From Antitrichia curtipendula (lineage: Eukaryota; Streptophyta; Bryopsida; Hypnales; Leucodontaceae), in the NCBI GenBank assembly GCA_951230915.1, contig OX579641.1, positions 10,912,001 to 10,976,000 of the forward strand: DNA of 64,000 nt, in the 5' to 3' direction. The translations under genes and the position numbers were made by a program. This document shows positions 43,822 through 56,106 of the stretch, one piece after another (positions within the stretch are counted from its first letter, which is position 1; the number at the start of each line of letters is the position of its first letter). The notes beneath the pieces were generated by a model. It ran no database searches, had not been told where the DNA came from, and was given only the letters and a program-made list of their open reading frames with translations.

Positions 43822-46800
43822 CTATGGAATCCTTCCTTTTCGCTTGTAACCATTTCGCTCATGGTGCCCACTGTGTTCGTAGTGACCGTAGTGGTCGGAG
43901 CGAGCGGTAGAGTCATGCAGGTGATTGTTTCTTACAGTATTTTTCCGTTGGTCAAAGAACATTTCCGGCTCATGCTGTTGTCTGTTTTTGACACCAACTT
44001 TCTTGAAATGACCAACGTTGTGATTCATTCTACAATCTTCTTGATAGATATCTTGCTCGTGGGTTTGTCGTTGACGGCTGGCACCGTCCTGTCCATGATA
44101 TTTGTGACCACAGACATTCCCGAGCGGACTATAGTGGTTCAGTCTATTATCATTGTCAATCGGGTTTCTACAGAGGTGTATCCGATGTCCATCCTTACAT
44201 CTTGGTTTGTCGTCAACGTTCCCTCTTGTGCTTGATTCCGTCTGTCCATGATGTAAGTGTCCATTCCTATCGGGAAATTCCGATCCTGCTTGTCCAGACC
44301 TAGTACCATCACTCTGTAGCAGGAGAAACCATAGAAACCATCAGATGAAAAGAAAACATAAAAATCAGTTCTTTTGCAATGTCTTGTGGAAAATGCTAAA
44401 TACGATATTACAGGAACTAACAATTGTGACCATAAACTTTCCTGCACTTCATCTCAACGCTTTTGCCTGAAGTGTGACACTAATTCCTTATTCCTTCTCC
44501 CTTATTTGAATGTGGCACTAAATCAAGATCGTTCGTTTCTTGGAAATTAAAAGCTGACTTTACCTTGGTTGTCTTGACATCTCTCACTAGCTCTAATAGT
44601 TTCATGCGTCGAGTCAATGCTGCTCGCATATTCTCCTCGGTCTTCCTCCAGGATTGCTCCCGTTTCATAATCTCATCTGTCAACAAAATAATAACAGTGC
44701 CAATAACATCGAAGCCGATAACAGTGTTTCTCAACTACCGTTTGTTGTTCGTGAGGCATGTTCGACAAAATGGTCTACCTCACTGTCCTTTAGGCTGGTG
44801 TCTAAAATTATATTTGCTTGCCTAGTTACATTGAGAACATGAGATATTTACAAACTGGCAATGCATAAATTTGCTGTTGAGAGAACAGGCGGTCAATCCG
44901 TACAAATTGCAAGATTTAATTTGTTTGCTGCAATCACAACCAAGTGACCCGCTTAACTTGATGACCAATCAAGAATAAAAATAGTTAAAAGACTCACCTT
45001 GAATGGAACAATGTTTGGCTTCAAATTCTGAGGACTGGCCCTCACAATTCTTATCGGAATGGCCGACGGAAGGGGTAGGTGATGGTCGTGGTGGTGCCCC
45101 AAGTGGAGGACGTTGCGGAGATGTGGCAGCAAATTCTGGTAGATGAGTCGCCAGAGGAGGTGGAGGCGGACAAGAGGGATCATGATGAGGTTCAGGAGTT
45201 GCTGTGTGCTTCTGCTGCTGTTGATGCTGTGGGTCTATGTCCGGCATCTCAACTTCGCTAATCTGCATCAGTCCCGCGTACAAGGAGGAAGTGCCCCACT
45301 ACTATAATGTAAGTCCTCAGTTTGGAACCCATAAAAACCAAACCGAATGTCTCGGTTCAGAAATTGAGGAACATTTTGACTTGCCAAATGCGATGCATAT
45401 TGTACGTTCTATACATGTAACCATCTCACACTACAGCTCTTACAATACACAATAATAACAACTAATAATCTTGCATAGACTTCGCTTCACTCTGATTCAA
45501 TTCCTCAGTACTTCTAAGACAACTGGAAATTGCAGACGTTAACATTGAATTCATTGCAGAATACTGTTACAATCATTCAGCCATGAAGATTCGTACAAGC
45601 TGAGAAATTCGTACACCATAAATCTTAGGCTGATCTAGTCTCCACGTCCCTGACATGGTAAATTCTGCTTACAACTAACCTTAATCTTTTCAAAGTTTGC
45701 ATGGTAAACACTTGCATCCGATAACTGCTCTGATTCGAATTCCATGCTATCCAGCATCGTATCATCAACTCCAAGATCTGCAATAAAATTCTCGGTTCTC
45801 AATCATTTATTGCTTTTGACTTCATAAACTTCACAAACTTCACAGTGATTTAGAATAGCAGCAACCTCAAAGCACTCAGCACTCCGGAGATGCAGACATG
45901 CTAATGCTTAAGACAGTTTGAAGTCTACGATTCATCAGACTTTAAGGAGTCCATAAGCTACAGTCCAGAGGCTCTAAATTTCTAAACGCCTTATAGTTAC
46001 AGAGAGGAAATCAAACGATGACTTAGTTACGAAAAACACTCAACATTGGAAAGTTGGATTTGAGACAGTACCTTCACCAGTCGATCCACCCAGAGAACAA
46101 TCGTAGGGCAACACTTCAACTGGAGGTGTCCAAACCTCAGAAATGGAAGCATCCCTACAACAAAGTGAATGCCTTAATTCAGAACCTCAAATCAAGCACG
46201 TTGCTTTCTTTACCTATGAGCCAACCTTACTGAGGAACCAAGAAACTAGGTTGAATTTGAAAGAAATACTCCGTATCTCACATTCGTCCGTCCGCATATT
46301 CCTGCAAGTGAGAAACTGTATTTTCAAGTTCGTAATTCCTCTTGTTGATTTCTTCGTATTCTTGCTTCAGAGCCTCGTAGTCTTCTGCCAGCCTGACAGG
46401 TCAAACTCAACGCCATCAAACAAAACACCATCTTCTACTCTGTGAAACTTCAATTTCGTTACACAGTCGGATATTCATGACATTGGCATTTTTCAAGGCG
46501 GGCGCCTTGAACTCTAAATCTACACCAGTCCTAGTTTCTAGAACTTGAGTGTCTTATTTTTGGCGCTAAGAATCGCGCCAATATAATGAAATTGAATTTG
46601 TAAGATAAAATCCTTTTCATTTCAATATTTTAAAGTTCAGATAACAGCTTCAGACCAAAAAATTCAGTGGTAAGATGACGAACAGGGTCAGGCAAGAAGG
46701 ATCAGGTCTTCGCCGAGAATCTGAATCTCAAGGAAACTACAAGGTATCGGAGTTCTTCACCTTTGAATGTCCTGAAGAACCTGCTGACATTCGTTGTTCC

Positions 46801-49800
46801 TTTCACTGAGCGCAACGTCCTTGCTTTTTAAAGACCTCTGTAATTCACGTATGCGTTTCTGCATCCTGTGCATTATCCCTTCTTTGTCGTCTATGTCCTG
46901 CTAATTCGTTTATAACCGAAAGTGGCATCCAACCAGTGAAACACTCAGCCACTAAGAAAGTTGAAGAGCCGCGACATTAAATGATCGGCGAAACAGGAAA
47001 TTAACAATTACGAGATTATCAAAATTCAGCCATATTATACACAATCCTTGCAGTGATCAAGACTATTTGGAACTCTTTCTTGGGAAATGAGTCCATAAAA
47101 TTAGGCAGTGAAACCTTCTGTATTCTGAGCACCACCACATAATGTGCTACACAGACTTCAATTTTGCTTTCTCCTCTCAAATTTGAAAGAAGTGTCAATG
47201 AAACTGATCATGGTGACTGAACTTACTTTCAAAACACCTTCTTGAACATTACTGAAATCGTCTTTCAGCTCCGTCAATTTCTATACAGCACAGCAACGAA
47301 CACACAAAAACAGCACAAATTTATTACAGAATTTCTCCTTCGAAGTTCAATATATTAAAGCTGGTGGCTCAAGAGCGAACATTTCGCACAAATTTCGAGA
47401 TTCAACGGCTCAGACAGAATTTACTAGTTAACATTATGACTGCCAAAGACTAAACTCGTATAAAGAAACCAACTGTGCTGAATTCAGAAGTGCACTGCTA
47501 TCTGATCAATATCCAGTATCTTATGTTATGTGATACCCTCAGGTCAGATGGATGATGTCCTCTTTCAAGGTGACCGTTACGAGAAGCTTCATTCCCAACA
47601 GTTTTATGCTGATTCTGCATCTCAGACAGTCTCTGAAGGCACAAGAGAGTTTCCGGATCAGAAGGCCAAAATAAAAGTATTTTAACCAGCACACAATCTA
47701 GTTAATTGAAAACTGACCGAAAAACTGGGGTAGAAATTTAGTGAACCTTTTCAATAAGATCCTTTTCCTCTTGCACTTTTTCTCTAGACAGAGATAATGC
47801 TTCTCGGTCCGCCCTTTCTCTGCAAGAACCAGAAATTTGATTTTAAACTTATTTAACCATTTCGAATTGAACTATTAGCTACACTCTTCCAGGACTTGAG
47901 ATTCTGAAGAACCACGGGATAATAAGTGATCAATGATAAATGGAGCCTAATGGATGCTCTTTTAGTGCAGTAATTAAATTCTAAGAGTTCGGGACATAGT
48001 TAAAGTAAGAGGACATTCCCAGAGATACTGAACAAGCCTAAAGCAAACAGAAGTTGGCGATCAAACCGTGCTAAAGCAGACTGGAGTTGTTGCTCAGAAA
48101 GTTGCAATTCGGCGATGATAGAGTCTCGCTTCCACAGTAATGTTTTCAGCTCATTGCTGTATTTCAACTGTGTATCAGCCACCTGTGAGAAGAAGAAGGT
48201 TATCAGGTGGAAGAAGACTAGCATGCATGTTTGCATACTAGAGATGCACCGATCGAGAACGATCGGTCCAGAGAAGATAACTAATAGTGAACAAGAATTA
48301 ATATCAGTCTAGTCAAAGAAATCTTTGAATATGTTGAAATAAAAGTACTTTGCATTCGAATGTAGCGCCCAAGGTCACGAATCTGTAACAAGGAAGGTAG
48401 GCCTAACCTCTTCCTTCTCCTGGAGAGCTGCTTTTAAATCTTGAACCTTTCCTTGCACTCTTTCGAGCTGCAAGGAAGAAAACTAGGGAGCGTTAATAGA
48501 CTACATCACAGCTTTGTTTCAAGAGTCCAATAAATAGATGAAGGGAAAATGGTAGAAAATGGGGAAATCCTTCAGGAAGTTCTGGCTTAAGGTTCTAACA
48601 TTTGTTCGCACAAGTTCTCTCAACAATTGAGTAAAGTAAACAATCTTTGTTTAGATGGTAAAGTGCAGAACACTAAGTCTCAATTGAACTCGAATATAAA
48701 TCCGCCAAACACGAAAAATACAGGAATAAAATTCTCTATCAACTCACGAGTTTCCAATTGAATAGAATCAATTTGAATTGACCTTACGACATTGATGGGC
48801 GCGTAATTTCTCCTGTTCATCTATATGGCGCTTCATCTTGGTAATGAACTTTTGCTGATCCACCAACTCCTGTACAAACTGTGCATTCTTGGTCTCCAGG
48901 AGAGCTACTTTAAGCTGTATCTTCTCCACTTCCGCATTCTGATAGTAAACATGGAGCACAAATTAAGAGAGTTCTATCCGAGATACTCGTAGTAGAATGT
49001 TGATGTCACTGGTCAGGTAAGTTTACCCTCGTAAAGTCCCCGCCTGATTAAATTCGATTTCACAAATGCTAACCTAGAATCACGAGCACATAAGAATAAT
49101 GTATGAGACGAAGACCAGAAGATTACTTAGTTGATTCAGTGACACTGGTACTCTGCACGACAAATCATGTCGAAAGCTCGAAGTACATGTAAGAAGAAGC
49201 TATGACTGAACTGTTGGGGCTTCTTTACGGTATGCGGATCAAGAAATCACGTTTATAAGCAACTTTTGAGAGGATTCTGGTGCTACTCATGTAACATTCA
49301 GCACAAGCCCTACAAATTTTAAATTCTGATTTGCCGGAGCTGAGAAAAGTGCTACTGTCAATTGAAGATTAGGGTCAAGCAGTTCTAAAATTCCTGACCT
49401 CCTCCTGTCTTTTTCTGAGCTCATATATATTCTGTTGGTTCTCCCTCTCTTGCCTGCAAATCACATATTCAAATACCTTGGCTCAAAAACATATTCCAAG
49501 ATAAATGAAGAAAACAGAGAGGGTAAAACAGAACGGCTTGTAGAAGAGACATAATCAATCAGAAGAACTACACCAATCAGCAGGCTATGCGTTGGCCCAT
49601 GCAGGCAGCTGCCAGGTTGAAAGATATACATCTCACTTAATGAACATGCAAAGCCTCGGCATTAAGAGTTCCAACTCTAGCATCGGTAAGTGAAGACATC
49701 TAATTACACCTTATCCACTTCGAGTGAGGGAAGAGGAGAAAAGACGATGAAAGAACCTGCAGCGTCAGCAGGGGCAGGGTCCAAGATGATCCTGACGGTA

Positions 49801-50863
49801 CCCTAAGTTGGAAGACTAATTATTTCTACAGAGCTTTCAGAATCAAAGACCTCACAAAACTTAGTTTCATATACAGGAACCGTGTATACCCACAAACTTA
49901 ACATAAATTTCGGTCTACGCAGCCTCAACAGGATCAAGAGCCTTTCAAGAACGTTGACAGAGAATTAAGAGCCGACTGGGAGGGAGGGGAGGGGAGGGGG
50001 GATCAAGCAGGACATATGTACGTTGCCATGCTCACATTTAAAAAACTGAGATTGCAGTAATAGAACCTGTCGAGTTGAGATTCCTGCTGTTGCAATTTCC
50101 TGTGAAGCTGCAATATAGCTCGGTCTTTTGCCTGCAGAGCCTCTTCCCAATTATGCCGCGCATCTGCTGCGCGATTGAGGACGTTCAGGTGCTGCTCCCG
50201 GAGTTCCACAAGCTGCAGCTCTTTTTCACTCAAAGCAGCCCTTAAGTTCAATAACTGATTGCCAGGTGATTGACGTTCACCATGACTGTGATTCTTAACG
50301 GACTCTGGTGACGTTTTGGCGATTCCCGGTGGTGACAAATACTGTGGTAGCGGCTTCAACTCGGGTGGCGTCCTCAAAACTGGCGGCGTCTTCAAATCTG
50401 GTAGCGTCTTTAACTTCGGTGGTGTCTTTAACTCTGACTGTGTTCTAAGATAACCTTGAGGCATTTTGGTGAACCTTGACGGATCACCATATCCACAGTC
50501 ACTGCTGCCCGAGCTTTCTTCATCAAAAGCTCCATTCCTGACGGCGGAGTTTAGCTCGAGCGCATCCTTACCATACATAATTCGGACACCATTCCGAAAA
50601 TGAACTTTCCGCTGTTCCTGATCCTGGTCCTTATCAGACTCTTTTAATTTCACATTACCACCAGTTTGTGGAGCCAATCTTTGATCGAATCGATCGCCCC
50701 TGTTCGTCTCAGCATTATGCACTGGCCGGGCACGTGCCCTGCGTAAAAAATCCTCGTCATACCCTCGATTGGTACCAGAGTATGAGCCAACCAGCTCAAC
50801 GACACCGCTGTCGGGGATGTTGCTGAAGAGCTTGCAATAAACCTCGCCATTGGAGGTAAACAT
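43822..50863 (-). CDS. large coiled-coil protein, 15 exons, about 902 residues
   Basis: Exons: 50067-50863, 49399-49453, 48783-48938, 48408-48467, 48067-48182, 47747-47819, 47537-47632, 47227-47280, 46761-46900, 46282-46392, 46072-46154, 45680-45777, 44998-45262, 44564-44676, 43822-44313. All introns are GT-AG and all phases agree, which makes the model strong. Start ATG 50863 (MFTSNGEVYCKLFSNIPDS). Residues about 160-190 are a Pro repeat (LKTPPKLKTLPDLKTPP). From about residue 205 to 560 there is near-continuous coiled coil (LSEKELQLVELREQ, HNWEEALQAKDRAILQL, LLETKNAQFVQELV). A Gln/His/Pro-rich part (QHQQQQKH, PSCPPPPPL) follows, then a short helix (REQSWRKTEENMRAALTRRM) and a His/Asn/Arg-rich tail ending KRKGRIP. 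Probably a scaffold or cytoskeletal protein; the family is not recognised. An upstream exon cannot be excluded. Confidence 0.85.
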
Positions 50864-50988
50864 GAGCAGCAGGAAGAGATCGAGCCCCCCGGATCGCACA
50901 CGTCACGACTGAGGCATCATTTGCGCCACGCCGGCTTTAGCCTTGCACATCCAGGCCCGTATCTCCTATCTCAAAATACCGAAATCCA

Positions 50989-51516
50989 AAGCCATATCAT
51001 ACATCAAATGCGTTCAAACGTTCAAACGTTCAAGCCTCCAAGACCTCAGCCTGAAAGCTCCAACACTTTCAAGCAAGCTCCATATTCTTAACTCATACAC
51101 AATACCCACTACTCCAAAATCCATACATCAAATGCGTTCAAACACTCAAACCTCCAAGACCTGGGTCTAAAAGCTCTGTTTTCTTAATTCATATATAATC
51201 CACTACTCCAAAATCCAAACATCAAGCGCGTTCAAACGCTCAAACCTCAAACACCTCAGCCTGAAAGCTCCAATAGTTTCATTCAAGTTCCATTTTCTTA
51301 ACTCATATACAATATCCACTACTCCAAAATCCGTACACCAAACACGTTCAAACACTCAAATCTCCAACACCTAGGTCTGAAGCTCCATTTTCTTAACTCG
51401 TATACATTCCACTACTCCAAAATCCATAAATCAAGCGCGTTCAAACGCTTAAACCTCCAACACTTTCAATCAAGCTCCATTTTCTTCAGCCACAAACATA
51501 ATGCACCACTTCAAAC
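50989..51516. repeat. minisatellite, about five units of 90-120 bp
   Basis: Units begin at about 50990, 51115, 51211, 51331 and 51423. Each has CCACTACTCCAAAATCC, GCGTTCAAACGCTCAAACCT and AGCTCCATTTTCTTAACTC. Longer and shorter units alternate, the longer holding an extra CCTGAAAGCTCCAA-type segment. It lies 125 bp upstream of the coiled-coil gene start, in its promoter or leader. Confidence 0.8.
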
Positions 51517-51698
51517 TCCATCCAGAATATCAAATCAGCTCACTCTTTCAGAATCTCCAATCACAACTGAACAAGGTACACACACAACAAGCCCTAAACC
51601 CTCGGCAACGCTGCGTTCTCGTCCTTCCAATGCACCGATCGAAACTTCTGTTTCAAAGAAAGCCGAAAACGACATGAAATTGAAGCGCGGAAATTCCA

Positions 51699-52010
51699 CT
51701 AACAAGTGCTGCGATGCCGTCTTCGACTGGGAGCGCAATACCTGCGGTCGAATTCTCCGATCATGCGCTCGCTGCAGTTGACGGAAGAGCGCTGAATTGT
51801 AACCGCTTCAGCCGTTGCGGAAGTGAGATCGGTAATGGGCTCTGCCGGGTGGTAGCGACTTAGCGACTGGCCATTTCCGCTCGTAACGAGGGGTGGTACC
51901 TGCCTGGTATCAGGTAGGTAGGTAAGGTAAATGGATGCCGATGAAATAGTAGCGATGAGATCCAGTGCACGACGGAAGCAGGCAACGAACTCATCAGATT
52001 CAATACTCAT
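51699..52010 (-). CDS. small open frame, possible upstream exon
   Basis: ATG at 52010 opens 103 codons (MSIESDEFVACFRRALDLIA then TISSASIYLTYLP) in a GC-richer patch. It lies upstream of the coiled-coil gene on the same strand and could be its first exon, a separate short gene or a leader frame. The later part (APSRRRHRSTC) is low in coding character. Not recognised. Confidence 0.25.
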   Translation of the reverse strand: MSIESDEFVACFRRALDLIATISSASIYLTYLPDTRQVPPLVTSGNGQSLSRYHPAEPITDLTSATAEAVTIQRSSVNCSERMIGEFDRRYCAPSRRRHRSTC

Positions 52011-52220
52011 GACTAGGATGATAAATGATGCGAATCCGATGATAAACCATCAGAATTGTGGAGAAGTGCAGAAAATAGATTAATTAAACACAGAAAGGGG
52101 GTCTTTTTTTTTAAAATTCACCCATAGCTGGAACCCTACATTCATCTCATTGCACTACAGTAGATGCAACCCTAATTTCACTATTCTATGTACGTATTTA
52201 AATTTGATCAAGCTAATTTT

Positions 52221-52369
52221 AAGAACTCTAGTCAATATCCTAAAGTAAGTATGGGTGTCGCTACCTTCAATGATTAAATTACTCCATCAGCTTTAAAAAC
52301 TCTGGACAATACCCTAAAGTAAGTGTGGGTGTCACTACCTTCAATGATTAATTTACTCCATCAGCTTTA
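52221..52369. repeat. 74-bp tandem duplication at the GT14 gene 3' end
   Basis: Two copies, offset 74 bp, share CCTAAAGTAAGT(A/G)TGGGTGT and TACTCCATCAGCTTTA. The second ends about 24 bp downstream of the stop codon at 52393, so it lies in the 3' untranslated region. Confidence 0.8.
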
Positions 52370-52392
52370 GCTCCTCTAGAAAGACAAGGACT

Positions 52393-53604
52393 TTAGACAC
52401 CGGCACATTGCTTTGACCGAAATTTTGGTTCTTCCAATAAACGCTCAATGAAACTTTGTAGCCTTTTTGCACCTGGACCCGGATGGAGGAATGAAGAGTT
52501 TTCCAAGTCCACCCCATCATCACCTCTATACCACCTTCCAAGATAATACTTCCTTGAAGCTCGCCCTAACAATTCCTTATCAATCAGAGCCAATACAGGA
52601 TCATCTTCACGAAACTTTCGAGCAAAAGGAGCTCCACTTTGGGTCAAGTTTACAAAATTATTCAAACTCAAGGCTAAAGGATGTTGTTTTGGTGGAGAAT
52701 CCCAAGCAATGTAATGCATGTCATGGTTGACAGTTGTGTTTCTAAACTCAGGACTGTTGCAAATGACTGTGTGGAAGTATCCCTCCGGAGATGATACAAA
52801 GTTGGTGTAGTACATGAGCAAAAGACGAGGGAGATTGTCCCAACCCATGATTGTATATTCCATGAAGGACCTTGAAAGGATTGCCCATGCAGACCCTGTA
52901 AACAACTTGAATTGGGTGGGGATTTCGCGAGAATATTTTGTCTCCATGATGTTTCCATGTTTCACATCCATATATAAGCCGGGGTCAATGATGATGGGTT
53001 TTGCCCGGCCCCCAAATTTCCATCCTAGCTTGGTGGTGTGTTCAATGAAGTTGAGGTCACGTGGCAAATGTAAAAAGGCATGCAAAAGATCATCTTGAGT
53101 GACAAGAGGATAATCGGAAGCACTTAAATTAATAAACCAATCCCAATCCTTGAATTTCTTTAGCAAGATTGCTGCCCCATGTAGAGTTTCAGCAACCATT
53201 GTAGGGCCTCGATAGGTCACTAGATTGGCTTTTTCAATCATAATTACGTTTCCAATCCTTTGGAATAGAGGGTCATTGTGTAAATATTTACTTAAGTTTG
53301 CTCTTTCTATTGGAAGAGCTTTAAGATCTAAATGTAATACATAATAGTTTCGAGGATGGTAAAGAGATTGTAAGGTCCTCCGAATTTGCATTCCATCTCC
53401 TTGGCTCCCTGATATTAGATACGCAAATCGAGGAATGGTAGGTAGATCAACAGCATGTTCAACTAGATGATTGTCTAAATGCTTTTCTATGATTGGAAGA
53501 AATTTAAATGAACTTGAAAAAACCCGTAGGTTGAATATGGTGATTGAAAATAATACTACAAATATAAATATGATTGTAACAAAAAGTTGCCTTTTTTTCT
53601 CCAT
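52393..53604 (-). CDS. GT14 beta-glucuronosyltransferase-like protein
   Basis: A single uninterrupted frame of 403 residues, ATG at 53604. Type II topology: a short cytosolic MEKKRQ, then a signal anchor at about residues 8-25 (FVTIIFIFVVLFSITIF), then the lumenal catalytic domain. Family landmarks of plant core-2/I-branching (GT14, GlcAT14) enzymes are AYLISGSQGDGMQIRRTLQ, DWDWFINLSASDYPLVTQDD, KLFTGSAWAILSRSFMEY, SPEGYFHTVICNSPEF, HYIAWD and APFARKF. Members add glucuronic acid to arabinogalactan side chains in the Golgi; substrate here is inferred. Length is typical and no lesion is visible. Plant homologues normally have introns; none is present here, which suggests a retrocopy. Codon use is AT-rich like the surroundings. 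Confidence 0.9.
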   Translation of the reverse strand: MEKKRQLFVTIIFIFVVLFSITIFNLRVFSSSFKFLPIIEKHLDNHLVEHAVDLPTIPRFAYLISGSQGDGMQIRRTLQSLYHPRNYYVLHLDLKALPIERANLSKYLHNDPLFQRIGNVIMIEKANLVTYRGPTMVAETLHGAAILLKKFKDWDWFINLSASDYPLVTQDDLLHAFLHLPRDLNFIEHTTKLGWKFGGRAKPIIIDPGLYMDVKHGNIMETKYSREIPTQFKLFTGSAWAILSRSFMEYTIMGWDNLPRLLLMYYTNFVSSPEGYFHTVICNSPEFRNTTVNHDMHYIAWDSPPKQHPLALSLNNFVNLTQSGAPFARKFREDDPVLALIDKELLGRASRKYYLGRWYRGDDGVDLENSSFLHPGPGAKRLQSFIERLLEEPKFRSKQCAGV

Positions 53605-54844
53605 AGTTGATCATCCAAAAGAATTATAGATACTACATCAATTAAGAAGTGTCACAAGAATATTATTTGGAGTAAACTCTTAATTTTGATTTACAGCCTA
53701 TACAACATGCATTAACTTAGAAGTCTATATATTATAGATTTTAAACTAACAACCTTAAAGAAATAATAAAAATATATATTAGCTTTTGTAGTAAAAATTA
53801 AAATTAAATAAACTTTTTTTATAATTTTAGAAGAAGTAAAGAAAAATATGGAAAAATAAAAGAGAGTTTTTATCTATTTATATTCAAACTAAAGTAATTT
53901 CATAAAAATAAATTCATAAAATAAAAGCTATTGTAACTACTTAAATGATATATCTTGGTATCTACAAACTTTATTACTATTATCTCAGGGTCAAAAGAAG
54001 GGTTCTACTTCCTTTCTGACTTTCTGTAATACTCATGATGATAATTTAAAATTTTGGCTTTTAAAGTCAAAACTTTGTATTTTAAGTCATGAATTCCACA
54101 AATTAGTAAGATACAAGTTTTCAATTTGGAAACATAAAAAAGATGCAAAACTTTTATTTTATGAATTTCAGTCCATGAGGTTTTTATGTAACTAATACAT
54201 CACCAATTGGACTATGTCATACCATAACATTGTCCAAATGAATTACCTCAAAGAGGGTTTAATTCATACCTTAAGTTAGGCTATTTGTTTTATTTTGTTA
54301 CATTGAGATTTCTTGGATTATACATTTTCTTGTAGTGTTCTTGGTACTGTCAAAAAACTCTCTACTAAGAGGGGGTTTATTTTGGGTGTTCTGACTTACG
54401 GATCTATGAATTAAGAAATTAGGATTTACGTTTACCTTTATTTTGAGTGTAGCAACAATACAAGGCACACTAGTCTACATAAAATACAAAGAGTCCATTG
54501 TCATCATTACCATCAATGCTGTTGTTGTTGTTGTCTTCTTCAAATGCCAAAGATTAAGCTACATCTCTAAAATTTAAGGATTTTTTTATTTATTTTTAAA
54601 GAAGTGGCAATATTAAATGTTTATCCATGCTCCAAATTTTAACATTCATTCATATATTGAATAGAAAATATTACATTAATGCATATCGCATGTCCATAAT
54701 TTTGTTTTCATCCACAATGTAGCGATTGCATCCAATATTTTTTCTTAATTTGAAGTTTTATGGGATTTTCCATCCTTTCAGTACTATTTTGTTCCCAGGG
54801 CGTGGTGGTGGGCCCATTACTTGGTGCAAATTGGCCGCCAAATC
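53605..54844. other. AT-rich flank of the GT14 gene
   Basis: No gene seen. A short TTG trinucleotide run is near 54520. Confidence 0.4.
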
Positions 54845-56106
54845 ACCGGAAAAAAAACGTTGTTAAAATTAGGGTTTTCTATTTTTGTGATTTTGTGATT
54901 TGGGCTCTATTTATAAGAGCGATGCGGAGCTCTTTGCAAGCAACTTTCCGTTGTAGTTGCAGTTGTGTAAACGCTATTCACCATGGCAATCAACGCCTTT
55001 GCTTTTTTTTCTTTCTTCGTTGCAACGCATCATCAAGCGAGCAGTAAACAAATCAGGATGTGTGCCTTCACTTTGCATTTCCTAAACGCTTTCTTGTGCA
55101 TCTCCGAAATCTCTTTATTTCTGTCGTAACAACTTCTCATGAACTTCGTAACCCTGAATGCTGTGATGACACCTTTCTTGCGGATTCAAGGGGCTTAGAT
55201 AATCGCGGTTGATGAATACATTTGGTAAGGTTTTTGGTCAATTCTCTACGTTTGAATGATAAATTTTGGTCGTCAATTCTCTACATTTTTGACAAATTTC
55301 TGTATGCTTACAGCACGGTCGTACGATTTATAAATTTTTCCATTGTTGCATACGTCGTCTATTACAAATTGATTTGCACCATTTATTACCCGAATTTGGA
55401 ATATGTAGGTTCCCTTCCATTCTTTGATTTCTAGTTCAGAATAATTGGAATGTTTTAAGTTTTATCCAGCTGTCGTTAAGCTAACCTTAGAATTCGTGAT
55501 AACACCTCTCTTGTGTATGTGTCTCAATGAATGGATAAGAATGTGTTTTGTGAAGCAAACTTCAATGCTACCTGTGTTCAACTTTTGCTTGAGAGTTTCG
55601 ACTTTTGGTGATTCGTAGGATTAGTCACCTAGGTCAACTAATTTCATTTTGATCTGGACCTTTTATTTCGTCGATCTTATTATACCCGAGATTAATTTGC
55701 ATTCTACTGTAATTGACGGTAAATGAAGAAACCATTATAATTATAGGAATCCAGCATGTTTTCCTAAACATTGATAGCAGACCAGATCTTTATTGTGGGC
55801 AAACTGTTTCCGTTCTAATGAGTCTCATAACGGGTTTTTTCTGCTTGCTTCTGGTGCCTGTTGTACAAGTACATTACATTGACTTCAACTTATGTCTTCA
55901 ATTCAGTGGGAAATCTTCACATTAGCCAGTTTTGGAATTGGAGATGCCTGAAAGCTCCCGCAGATTCTATCAGTCGTTTACGTGAGGAATCATCTGATTT
56001 TTCTACTTAACCTTATGTGAAGAAACTGAAGCAGATCTGTACAGTGACAGTGAGCGTTGAAAGGGCTCACATATGCCTGGAAATCGACGGAAATACCGAC
56101 AGAAAG
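54845..56106 (+). promoter_or_regulatory. promoter and leader of an unresolved gene
   Basis: TTAGGGTTTT (telo-box-like) at 54869-54878 and TATTTATAAG at 54908-54917 are placed like a plant core promoter. About 1.1 kb of moderate-GC, leader-like sequence follows. An ATG at 56073 starts MPGNRRKYRQK and meets AAAG|GTAACG at 56106, a plausible first coding exon of 34 bp. No second exon is recognised in the AT-rich 3 kb downstream. The gene may be truncated or have a very long intron. Confidence 0.3.

Noticed and set aside
43642..44235. 197-codon plus-strand frame with hydrophobic segments
   Set aside because: It is the antisense of the last exon of the minus-strand coiled-coil gene, which has phase-consistent splicing. 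The His/Asn/Asp codons of the real gene read as hydrophobic residues on the other strand.
52467..53098. Plus-strand frames opposite the glycosyltransferase
   Set aside because: Shadow frames; the minus strand carries the complete GT14 protein.
55163..55220. GTGATGA and TGATGA motifs suggesting a C/D-box snoRNA
   Set aside because: No D box (CTGA) at the required distance and no terminal stem. CTGA occurs only upstream of the C box.
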